A stretch of DNA of 7,849 nucleotides, taken from assembly GCA_022866185.1 (NCBI GenBank), contig JALHUG010000041.1, forward strand, positions 1 to 7,849. The letters run 5' to 3'. The notes under the pieces are model-generated. The model was not told the origin of the DNA, did no database searches, and saw nothing but the letters and a program-made list of their open reading frames with translations. Source of the stretch: Dehalococcoidia bacterium (GTDB taxonomy: Bacteria > Chloroflexota > Dehalococcoidia > SM23-28-2). The position numbers were made by a program, and so were the translations under genes. Each line of letters opens with the position of its first letter. Within the stretch, counting starts at the first letter, position 1. Of this stretch, positions 1 to 5,549 are shown piece after piece.

Positions 1-1016
1 CTCAGACCCATGCGGCCGGCGCTCACCGACTTCATCTTGCCGCTGGTCAGGGCCTTGATGATCGCCTGCTCGACGCGCTCGGCGGCCTCCGCCTCCCCGA
101 GCTGGGCGAGCATCATCTGGGCGGCGGCGATGGCCGCCAGGGGGCAGATGACGTTCTTGCCCGTGTACTTCGGCGCGCTGCCGCCGATGGGCTCGAACAT
201 GGAGACGCCCTGCGGGTTGATGTTCCCCCCCGCGGCCACGCCCATGCCTCCCTGAATCATTGCCCCCAGGTCGGTGATGATATCGCCGAACATGTTCTCC
301 ACCACGATCACGTCGAACCACTCCGGGTTCTTGACAAACCACATGCAGGTGGCGTCCACGTGGGCGTACTCCCGCTTGATGTCGGGGTAATCGGCGTCGC
401 CCACCTCATTGAAGGCCCGCCACCAGGTGTCGTGGACGAAGGTGAGGACGTTGGTCTTGCCCACCAGGTGGAGCTGCTTCATCTTGTTGCGCTTGCGGGT
501 CAGCTCGAAGGCATAGCGGATGGCCCGCTCGGCGCCGAAGCGGGTGGTGCAGTGGATCTGGGTGGAGACCTCCTGGGGCGTGCCCTTGTACTGGAAGCCG
601 CCCATGCCCCCGTAGAGCCCCTCGGTGTTCTCCCGAACGACGATGAAGTCGATGTCTTGCGGGCCCTTGTCCTTGAGAGGGCAGTCCACACCGGGGTAGA
701 GCTTCACCGGGCGAAGGTTGATGTACTGGTCCAGCTCGAAACGGAGACGCAGCAGGATGCCCTTCTCCAGCGGCCCCGGCGGCACGTCCGGGTGGCCGAT
801 GGCCCCCAGGTAGATGGCGTCGAAGCCGCGCAGCTCCCCGATGGCGGAGTCAGGCAGGGTTTCGCCCGTCCGCAGGTAGCGCTCGCCGCCGAAGTCATAG
901 GTGGTGAGGTCGTAGCGAAAGCCGGTGGCCTGGGCAGCCGCTTCCAGCACCTTCAGGCCCTCGCGCACCACCTCCGGGCCCGTTCCGTCGCCAGGGATTA
1001 CAGCTAGTCGGTGCAT
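1..1016 (-). CDS. leuB: 3-isopropylmalate dehydrogenase, 3' end cut off by window edge
   Basis: LeuB oxidises and decarboxylates 3-isopropylmalate to 2-oxoisocaproate, the last dedicated step to leucine, in the cytoplasm. The frame is open for 338 codons from ATG at 1016 and runs off the window; full-length relatives are about 340-370 residues, so little is missing. Seen: N-terminal AVIPGDGTGPEVV (5-17), substrate arginines R92 and R102 in LRLRFELDQYINLRP, R128, Y135, K187, D221, and metal ligands D245 and D249 in the ENMFGDIITD block. The ENTEGLYGG and LEKGILLRLRFELDQY signatures place it in the tartrate-dehydrogenase-like/actinobacterial-style branch rather than the classical ELTGG branch. 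The coenzyme loop reads GGSAPKYTGK (278-287), with Lys-Tyr where NAD-dependent LeuB has Asp-Ile. The start is supported by GGGAAGG five bases upstream; an out-of-frame ATG lies at 1020. The gene is last in the visible cluster, 121 bases after the preceding stop, and may have its own promoter. An activity on a related hydroxyacid cannot be excluded. Confidence 0.93.
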   Translation of the reverse strand, partial: MHRLAVIPGDGTGPEVVREGLKVLEAAAQATGFRYDLTTYDFGGERYLRTGETLPDSAIGELRGFDAIYLGAIGHPDVPPGPLEKGILLRLRFELDQYINLRPVKLYPGVDCPLKDKGPQDIDFIVVRENTEGLYGGMGGFQYKGTPQEVSTQIHCTTRFGAERAIRYAFELTRKRNKMKQLHLVGKTNVLTFVHDTWWRAFNEVGDADYPDIKREYAHVDATCMWFVKNPEWFDVIVVENMFGDIITDLGAMIQGGMGVAAGGNINPQGVSMFEPIGGSAPKYTGKNVICPLAAIAAAQMMLAQLGEAEAAERVEQAIIKALTSGKMKSVSAGRMGL

Positions 1017-1057
1017 TCATACCTTCCCTTCGGAGTTGGTTTCTTCTCCTGAACGTG

Positions 1058-1083
1058 AGATCGATCTGCTCGTAAGTGTAGCA
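1058..1083 (-). promoter_or_regulatory. Possible leuB promoter with overlapping palindrome
   Basis: The 121-base gap before leuB contains, on the minus strand, an extended -10-like TGCTACACT (1083-1075). About eight bases downstream lies a perfect ten-base palindrome, AGATCGATCT (1067-1058), roughly where transcription would begin. No good -35 hexamer is present at a 16-18 base spacing, so an extended -10 promoter would have to act alone. The palindrome could be an operator or chance. The rest of the gap (1084-1137) shows only a six-base stem with an eleven-base loop (1089-1111) and no T tract. Confidence 0.25.
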
Positions 1084-1137
1084 TAGAGGCTGGCCGTAGA
1101 GCGACGCCAGCAGCGGCCGCGATGCCGAAGCGTGCGA

Positions 1138-1635
1138 CTACGCGCGCCCGCTGGGGCGACGGCCGCGTCGGGAGAGCTGGGCTTGCTCTTTGGCCGCCTC
1201 CCCGAACACCGCTTTAAAGGTGATCAGGCCGCCGGAGGCGAAGGCCAGCAATATGGGGTAGGTGCGCCATTGCTTGGCGTGCACCAGCCCCAGGCTGTAG
1301 ACTAAGGTGCCCACGGCCGCTATCAGCCCCGGGATGAACCAGACAACCGCGAAGGCCACGGCCGCCCCGCGCGCGAGCTTGTTCCTGATGCCGAAGATGA
1401 GGTCGCCGGTGAGCAGCCAAAGCAGGCCGCCAAAGCCCAACAGCCCCAGCACCCGCTCGTACACCGTTGCCTCGCTGGCCTTCCAAAGGGTGAGGAGCCC
1501 CTGAAGCGCGGTGAACAGCGTCCCCCGCACCGGCTCCTCTTCTTCCTCATCCTGGTCGGCCCATTCGTAGAGCTCGTCCTCGACCTTGGTTCCCACCCTT
1601 CTCAGCCTGTCGGATACCCGTTTGAACGTGCTCAT
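1138..1635 (-). CDS. Small integral membrane protein of unknown function
   Basis: 165 residues; I do not recognise the family. The N-terminus is soluble and charged, with a basic stretch (residues 5-17) then an acidic run at about 28-34 (DQDEEEEE). Three hydrophobic segments follow, at roughly 62-83, 90-117 and 126-144, and the protein ends in a basic Arg-rich tail (156-164). There is no signal peptide and no catalytic motif that I can see. The ATG at 1635 has GGGGGTGA seven bases upstream, a good ribosome binding site, and the gene starts 25 bases after the leuD stop, so it is very probably cotranscribed with leuD. It separates leuD from leuB. Nothing in the sequence ties it to leucine synthesis; a transport or membrane-maintenance role would be a guess. 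The frame spans the whole leuD-leuB interval, which supports it being a real gene. Confidence 0.75.
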   Translation of the reverse strand: MSTFKRVSDRLRRVGTKVEDELYEWADQDEEEEEPVRGTLFTALQGLLTLWKASEATVYERVLGLLGFGGLLWLLTGDLIFGIRNKLARGAAVAFAVVWFIPGLIAAVGTLVYSLGLVHAKQWRTYPILLAFASGGLITFKAVFGEAAKEQAQLSRRGRRPSGRA

Positions 1636-1660
1636 GCTGCTTCACCCCCGCAGGGCTTGC

Positions 1661-2164
1661 TCATCGTTTCTCGCCTGCCAGTCTGCGCTTCGTATACTCC
1701 ACCAGCCCACCCGCGCGCATCAGCTCTAGCATGAACTCAGGGTAGGGCTTGGCCTTGAACTCGCTGCCCTTGGTCAGGTTGCGGATGGTGCCCGTCTCCA
1801 GCTCCACCGCCAGCTCATCGCCCGCCTCGCTGCCATCCACGGCTTCGGCGCACTCCAGGATGGGCAGGCCCACGTTGATGGCGTTGCGATAGAAGATGCG
1901 GGCGAAGCTCTTGGCGATGACGCAGCTCACGCCTGCCGCCTTGATGGCCAGCGGCGCATGCTCGCGCGAGGAGCCGCAGCCGAAGTTGGTGGCGGCCACG
2001 ATCACGTCGCCCGGCCGCACCCGCTGGACGAACTCGGCGTCGATGTCCTCCATGCAGTGGGGGGCCAGCTCCTCCGCCGTGTTCAGGCTAAGGTAGCGTG
2101 CCGGTATGATCACGTCGGTATCGACGTTGGCGCCGTACTTGTGGACGTGTCCGCGAAAGGTCAT
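1661..2164 (-). CDS. leuD: 3-isopropylmalate dehydratase small subunit
   Basis: LeuD pairs with LeuC to form isopropylmalate isomerase, which converts 2-isopropylmalate to 3-isopropylmalate through an isopropylmaleate intermediate. The 167-residue length fits the short archaeal/bacterial type rather than the roughly 200-residue enterobacterial type. Seen: NVDTDVIIPARYLSLNTAEELA (13-34), which includes the substrate-selecting loop after Tyr24, then the hallmark FGCGSSREHAP (61-71), then AKSFARIFYRNAINVGLP (84-101). The ATG at 2164 overlaps the HEPN stop as ATGA, and AGAGGG eight bases upstream, contributed by the HEPN 3' end, can serve as ribosome binding site. Its first 13 codons occur again at 2902-2941, just after leuC, marking the ancestral leuC-leuD junction. 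The protein itself looks intact. Homoaconitase-type activity is possible in this superfamily, but the neighbours favour leucine synthesis. Confidence 0.95.
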   Translation of the reverse strand: MTFRGHVHKYGANVDTDVIIPARYLSLNTAEELAPHCMEDIDAEFVQRVRPGDVIVAATNFGCGSSREHAPLAIKAAGVSCVIAKSFARIFYRNAINVGLPILECAEAVDGSEAGDELAVELETGTIRNLTKGSEFKAKPYPEFMLELMRAGGLVEYTKRRLAGEKR

Positions 2165-2165
2165 G
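2125..2165 (-). repeat. 41-bp direct repeat, copy at the intact leuD start
   Basis: This copy covers leuD codons 1-13 plus one base upstream of the ATG. It matches 2902-2942 at 40 of 41 positions, offset 777 bases. The only mismatch is 2130 versus 2907, which changes leuD codon 12 from Ala to Val in the other copy. Identity stops at 2166 (a versus t) and at 2124 (a versus g). Confidence 0.95.
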
Positions 2166-2547
2166 ATGGTTGCCCTCTGAGGTAGGTCGAGACAGTTTGA
2201 ACGAACTCTTCAGCCTCATTGAGTATTTCCAGGGCCTTGTCGCGCGATATTTCTTCTGTCACACGGTATTCTGCCCTCAGTCGTTGCTCGAAAGCATATG
2301 TCAGCGCTTCTTGGTACTGGCTGGGAATGATTCCGCTCCGCACGAACTCACGTCCGAATGCGGCGATCACTTGGCCATGCCGTCGGAAGGTCAGCCCTCT
2401 GGTTGCCAAGGCGGCAGAGGCTGCATAGAACATGGCGTAATAGGCCCTGCCCACGGCAAATTCGGCGAAATCCTCCTCAAGTAAACGGTTTGCGGCCTCG
2501 AGACTCCGCAACGCTCTTTCTAGATGCGCCTTGATGTCTGGCCTCAT
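2161..2547 (-). CDS. HEPN-domain protein, partner of the adjacent nucleotidyltransferase
   Basis: 128 residues, all-helical in appearance, resembling the HEPN family (Pfam HEPN, PF05168 style): an N-terminal helix with AAN/LEE, the signature RAYYAMFYAASAAL (34-47), then RRHGQVIAAFGREFV (55-69) and a C-terminal helix from about 84 with EQRLRAEYRVTEE. HEPN proteins beside minimal nucleotidyltransferases often form toxin-antitoxin-like pairs (MntA-HepT, type VII), in which HEPN is an RNase and MNT AMPylates it. Here the C-terminal helix lacks the RX4HXY motif of HepT. The only histidines are H8 and H57; R50 to H57 has an R-x6-H spacing but not the HepT context. So an RNase role is unproven. The ATG at 2547 overlaps the MNT stop and its stop overlaps the leuD start, both as ATGA. 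GC is lower than in the flanking leu genes (31/60 over 2221-2280), consistent with acquisition. Function in this host is unknown. Confidence 0.87.
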   Translation of the reverse strand: MRPDIKAHLERALRSLEAANRLLEEDFAEFAVGRAYYAMFYAASAALATRGLTFRRHGQVIAAFGREFVRSGIIPSQYQEALTYAFEQRLRAEYRVTEEISRDKALEILNEAEEFVQTVSTYLRGQPS

Positions 2548-2879
2548 GCCACGCGAACGCCTTCGCGCCTCACATTCATGAGGAACGGCTCTGAGCGCTC
2601 CTCGAAATCATGAGCGCTTATCGGCTGAGCCGAGACGTAAACCCCATACTCAATCGTCAAGCTGGTGGCAATCGCGCTGAGCCGCCGCAGCTCGTCGTCG
2701 TAGGCCAAGGGATCTTCGAGGACCACCAATACGTCGATGTCCGACTCCTCCGTAGCTTCGCCGCGGGCCCACGAGCCGTACAGAACTATCCCTCTGAGCC
2801 GCTGGCCATATGCTTCGGCTACTGCCCCCCGCAGTTGTTCGACTATTCTTCCGCAGGGATGGGCTATTTTCGCTTTCAT
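2544..2879 (-). CDS. Minimal nucleotidyltransferase (MNT) of an MNT-HEPN pair
   Basis: 111 residues, a one-domain DNA polymerase beta-like nucleotidyltransferase. Seen: GIVLYGSWARGEATEES (30-46) with the nucleotide-binding Gly35-Ser36, then the metal-binding pair D47 and D49 in SDIDVLVV, and a likely third acidic residue at E77 in the next strand (TIEYGVYV). All elements expected for catalysis are present, so it is probably active. In characterised MntA-HepT systems the MNT transfers AMP to the HEPN partner and neutralises it; that role is inferred here only from pairing. No Shine-Dalgarno sequence is visible before the ATG at 2879. Instead the start overlaps, as ATGA, the stop of a 21-codon leuD remnant, so translation probably depends on ribosomes coming from leuC. 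The stop overlaps the HEPN start. Together the two genes form an insertion between the subunit genes of isopropylmalate isomerase. Confidence 0.9.
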   Translation of the reverse strand: MKAKIAHPCGRIVEQLRGAVAEAYGQRLRGIVLYGSWARGEATEESDIDVLVVLEDPLAYDDELRRLSAIATSLTIEYGVYVSAQPISAHDFEERSEPFLMNVRREGVRVA

Positions 2880-2941
2880 GGCAAATACATTATCGCACAG
2901 GCGTTGACGCCGTACTTGTGGACGTGTCCGCGAAAGGTCAT
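2876..2941 (-). pseudogene. leuD 5' remnant forming a 21-codon minigene
   Basis: Starting at ATG 2941, which overlaps the leuC stop as ATGA, the first 13 codons repeat those of leuD (MTFRGHVHKYGVN, with Val for Ala at position 12). The frame then diverges into eight unrelated codons and stops at TGA 2878-2876, overlapping the MNT start by ATGA. The leuC 3' end provides GGAGG ten bases upstream, so the minigene should be translated. It appears to be the leftover original leuD start after the MNT-HEPN cassette was inserted. A function for the peptide is unlikely; a role in carrying ribosomes from leuC to MNT is plausible. Confidence 0.8.
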
Positions 2942-2942
2942 G
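2902..2942 (-). repeat. 41-bp direct repeat, copy at the leuC end
   Basis: Second copy of the leuD start, 777 bases from 2125-2165 with one mismatch. It overlaps the last bases of leuC and forms the first part of the minigene. Together the two copies bracket the MNT-HEPN genes. Recombination between them would delete 777 bases and restore a direct leuC-leuD ATGA junction. Confidence 0.95.
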
Positions 2943-4200
2943 TCACCACTTCCTCCGGCCCTGCCAGCCGGCCGGCGATCGCGCTCGCTGCCGCCACCGC
3001 CGGGTTGGCCAGGTACACCTCCGCCTTGGGGTGGCCCATTCGGCCGGGGAAGTTGCGATTGCTGGTGGCCACGCAGCGCTCGCCCTCGGCCAGGATGCCC
3101 ATGTAGCCGCCCAGGCAGGGCCCGCAGGTGGGGGTGGAGACGGCGCAGCCCGCCTCGGCGAAGGTGGCGAGCAGCCCCTCCTTGAGGGCAGCCATGTAGA
3201 TGTCGTGGGAGGCGGGGATGACGATGCAGCGCACCCGCGGGTGAACCTGTCGGCCGGCTATGACCTGGGCGGCCAGCCGCAGGTCGGATAGCCTGCCGTT
3301 GGTGCAGGAGCCGATGAACACCTGATCGATCTCCACCCGCGGCGCCTGGCTCAGGGGCACCGCATTGCCCGGCGAGTGGGGCAGGGCGACGGTCGGCTCC
3401 AGCTTCCCCACGTCGTACTGGCGCACCTCGGCGTACCCGGCGTCGGGGTCAGGCTCGCAGGCCTGCCACTCGCGGCGAGCGCGCGCTCTCACGTAGCCCA
3501 GCGTCACCGCGTCGGGCACCATCAGGCCCGCCTTGGCGCCGGCCTCGATGGCCATGTTGGCCATGGTGAAGCGGCCCTCCATTGGAAGCTGGGCGATGGC
3601 CTCGCCCTGGAACTCCAGGGCCGAGTACAGGGCGCCGTCGGTGCCCATGTCGCCGATGGTGTGAAGGATGATGTCCTTGCCTCCCACCCAGGGCCTGAGC
3701 TGGCCGTGGTAGACGAGCTTGATGGACGGCGGCACCCGCATCCAGATGTCGCCGGTGGCCATGGCGCAGGCGATGTCGGTGGAGCCCATGCCGGTGCCGA
3801 AGCAGCCGAGGGCGCCGTAGGTGCAGGTGTGGGAGTCGGCGCCCACCACCACCTCGCCGGGGAGCACCCAGCCGTCGTCGGGCAGGAGAGCGTGCTCGAC
3901 GCCCACTCGCCCCTGCTCGTAGTATACGAGTCCCTGCTCCAGGGCAAACTCTTTCATCATCTTGGCGTTCTCGGCGCTCTTGATGTCCTTGTTGGGCGTG
4001 AAGTGGTCGGGGATCATGGCTACTCGCTGCGGGTCGAAGACGCTGGCCACACCCAGCTTGCGGAACTGCTCGATGGCCAGCGGGGCCGTGACGTCGTTGG
4101 CCAGCACGAAGTCCACCCGGCAGTTGATCAGCTCGCCGGACCGCACCTCCTGGCGGTCGCAGTGGGCGGCCAGGATCTTCTCGGCCAGGGTCATGCTCAT
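2938..4200 (-). CDS. leuC: 3-isopropylmalate dehydratase large subunit
   Basis: LeuC carries the [4Fe-4S] cluster of isopropylmalate isomerase and works with LeuD. The 420 residues match the LeuC2/HacA-like length of the aconitase family, shorter than the roughly 465-residue proteobacterial form. Seen: FDPQRVAMIPDHFTPNKD (55-72), GADSHTCTYGALG (120-132), FGTGMGSTDIA (134-144), and the three cluster cysteines C299 (SCTNGR), C359 and C362 (CGPCLG), followed by SNRNFPGRMG (380-389). It appears complete and active. ATG at 4200 is preferred over the in-frame ATG at 4194 because GGGGA lies five bases upstream of it. It follows the methyltransferase stop by 48 bases. Its stop overlaps the start of a leuD remnant as ATGA, rather than leuD itself, because of the MNT-HEPN insertion. 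Homoaconitate hydratase is the main alternative, less likely given leuA and leuB nearby. Confidence 0.95.
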   Translation of the reverse strand: MSMTLAEKILAAHCDRQEVRSGELINCRVDFVLANDVTAPLAIEQFRKLGVASVFDPQRVAMIPDHFTPNKDIKSAENAKMMKEFALEQGLVYYEQGRVGVEHALLPDDGWVLPGEVVVGADSHTCTYGALGCFGTGMGSTDIACAMATGDIWMRVPPSIKLVYHGQLRPWVGGKDIILHTIGDMGTDGALYSALEFQGEAIAQLPMEGRFTMANMAIEAGAKAGLMVPDAVTLGYVRARARREWQACEPDPDAGYAEVRQYDVGKLEPTVALPHSPGNAVPLSQAPRVEIDQVFIGSCTNGRLSDLRLAAQVIAGRQVHPRVRCIVIPASHDIYMAALKEGLLATFAEAGCAVSTPTCGPCLGGYMGILAEGERCVATSNRNFPGRMGHPKAEVYLANPAVAAASAIAGRLAGPEEVVT

Positions 4201-4248
4201 GGTTGTCCCCGCTTCTAGGTTCGATCCGAAGATGCCATCCGCATCTAA

Positions 4249-4998
4249 CTATACACCAGCCACTTTGGCTAGCGCCTCGTCGGTGAAGTCGTCGACGGCC
4301 CAGGACATGAGGTGCATCTCGTAGCGGAACGTCTGGCTCTTGCCCCCGAATCGACTCTCCATGTCCCGCATTATGGCCTGGTGCATCGCCTCTGGTACAT
4401 CCCAGGTGACAGTCATCTCTCTCTGGCGCAGCGATCGCAGTGGTTCGTCGAGCTTCGTCTCCTCCTCGTAGGCCAGAATCCTGGCCTCTCTCCGCGGCGG
4501 GATGAGCCGGGCGAGCTCGTCCTCCCAACGGTTTCCCACGCCGGGCTGGAATCCCCGCTCTAGGAGTGACTCATGGTAGACCTGCCGGAGGTTGGGCGAC
4601 AGCGGCTCGACGGCCCTCCAGTTGGCCACTAGCTTCTCTTTGGTCACCCGCCTGACCTCCGACAGGAGAGCGGGCCAATCCCTCACCAGGTGCAGAACGT
4701 GGACGGCCAGCACCGCATCGAAGGCCTTATGACGGAAGGGAAGATGGCAGACGTCACCCACCACCACGTGGGAGAGGCCCTTAGCCCGTCCCACGTCCAG
4801 CATCTTCCGCGACAGGTCGATGCCCACTACCCGGAAGCCGCGCTCCAGCAGCGGTACGGCCAGCCGCCCGGTGCCCACTCCCACCTCCAGCACCAACGAG
4901 CAGTCCGACAGCTCCTCCGCCAGCGCCTCTATCACCTGGGGTGGGGGCGATGGTCGCAAGACATCGTAGGTGCCCGCCATGCGGTCAAAGCAAACCAC
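4249..4998 (-). CDS. Class I SAM-dependent methyltransferase
   Basis: 249 residues with a Rossmann-type SAM-binding fold. Seen: an N-terminal FDRMAGTYDVLRP (4-16) typical of UbiE/Methyltransf_11-like proteins, motif I VLEVGVGTGRL (36-46), the acidic residue after strand 2 in VVGIDLSRKML (57-67), GDVCHLPF (81-88) as the adenine-contacting region, and FDAVLAVHVLHLVRDW (93-108) as motif IV/post-motif. The C-terminal half from about 130 is less typical and probably holds the substrate site. The substrate cannot be told. The GTG start at 4998 is chosen because it keeps the conserved FDRM segment with GAGG just upstream; an ATG at 4980 would cut into it. It begins 10 bases after the PH-protein stop, so these two genes are surely cotranscribed. 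It has no evident role in leucine synthesis. Confidence 0.88.
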   Translation of the reverse strand: MVCFDRMAGTYDVLRPSPPPQVIEALAEELSDCSLVLEVGVGTGRLAVPLLERGFRVVGIDLSRKMLDVGRAKGLSHVVVGDVCHLPFRHKAFDAVLAVHVLHLVRDWPALLSEVRRVTKEKLVANWRAVEPLSPNLRQVYHESLLERGFQPGVGNRWEDELARLIPPRREARILAYEEETKLDEPLRSLRQREMTVTWDVPEAMHQAIMRDMESRFGGKSQTFRYEMHLMSWAVDDFTDEALAKVAGV

Positions 4999-5008
4999 GC
5001 CCTCGCTC

Positions 5009-5536
5009 TCACTCCTTGGTCGTGGCCCGCGCCTTGTCGCGCAGGCCGTCCACCATCGCCTGTACCTCCCGTGGGTGCGGGATGCCCCGCAGGGCGAACT
5101 TGCGTACCGCCCCCGCCGTCTGGCACTCGATGTCCCCGAAGTCGAACACCGTGTTCAGGAAGCCGGAGCGCAGAACGCTCATGTCCTCGATGTCCACCAG
5201 GTCGGCGGTGGACATCTGGAGATTGAACCAGTGCTTCTTCGTGCTATCGATGATGCGCTGGTTGGTCACCAGCCAGATGTCGTTGTCGTAGCGGTACTTG
5301 AAGAAGTAGAGCCGTGTCGCCCAATAGCCCAGCCAGACCACGGTGGCCCCCACGGCGATCCAGCGGGGGATGTCGTTGTCCGCCCAGTCAAAGCGCAGCA
5401 TGGCCCACCACAGTACGAGCACCGGCACCAGGCCTGCCACGGCGCCGCCGATGAGCTTGGGCCAGACGAAGAGCCAGTGGCGCCGCGCCAGCGTCAGCAA
5501 CTGCTCGCCTTCTTGTAGGGGAAAAGGCAGCTTCAT
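5009..5536 (-). CDS. Bacterial PH-domain (bPH_2/DUF304-like) membrane protein
   Basis: 175 residues from the ATG at 5536. Seen: a short N-terminus with PFPLQEGEQLL, two transmembrane segments at about 22-48 and 58-79, then a cytoplasmic-type bacterial PH domain from about 80 to 165. That domain opens with KYRYDNDIWLVTNQRIID, the usual strand-turn-strand signature of this family, and ends with a helix (HPREVQAMVDGLRDKAR). YdbS/YdbT-type proteins with this layout are membrane proteins of poorly known function. ATG 5536 is favoured over GTG 5539 because GGAGG lies six bases before the ATG but only three before the GTG. The gene starts 13 bases after the leuA stop and is followed after 10 bases by the methyltransferase. 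Its place inside a leucine operon is unexplained. Confidence 0.85.
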   Translation of the reverse strand: MKLPFPLQEGEQLLTLARRHWLFVWPKLIGGAVAGLVPVLVLWWAMLRFDWADNDIPRWIAVGATVVWLGYWATRLYFFKYRYDNDIWLVTNQRIIDSTKKHWFNLQMSTADLVDIEDMSVLRSGFLNTVFDFGDIECQTAGAVRKFALRGIPHPREVQAMVDGLRDKARATTKE

Positions 5537-5549
5537 CACGCACCTCCCC

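Noticed and set aside
360..1007. Long plus-strand open frame of 215 codons opposite leuB
   Set aside because: It is antisense to a gene with clear LeuB motifs and has the low-complexity Val/Ala/Gly/Leu composition expected from the complement of GC-rich coding sequence.
2125..2942. Insertion sequence or transposon carrying the MNT-HEPN pair
   Set aside because: No transposase or terminal inverted repeats are present; the bracketing repeats are leuD coding sequence in direct orientation.
3376..4218. Plus-strand open frame of 280 codons opposite leuC
   Set aside because: Antisense shadow of leuC with its cluster cysteines and motifs; composition is dominated by Gly, His, Val and Leu and no domain is recognisable.
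4201..4248. TATAGT between the methyltransferase and leuC as a leuC promoter
   Set aside because: No -35-like hexamer at an acceptable spacing, and a 48-base gap in a same-strand operon does not need its own promoter.
3449..4528. Minus-strand open frame of 359 codons overlapping leuC and the methyltransferase in another frame
   Set aside because: It runs across the methyltransferase-leuC boundary out of frame with both, is Arg/Gly/His rich and has no motif.
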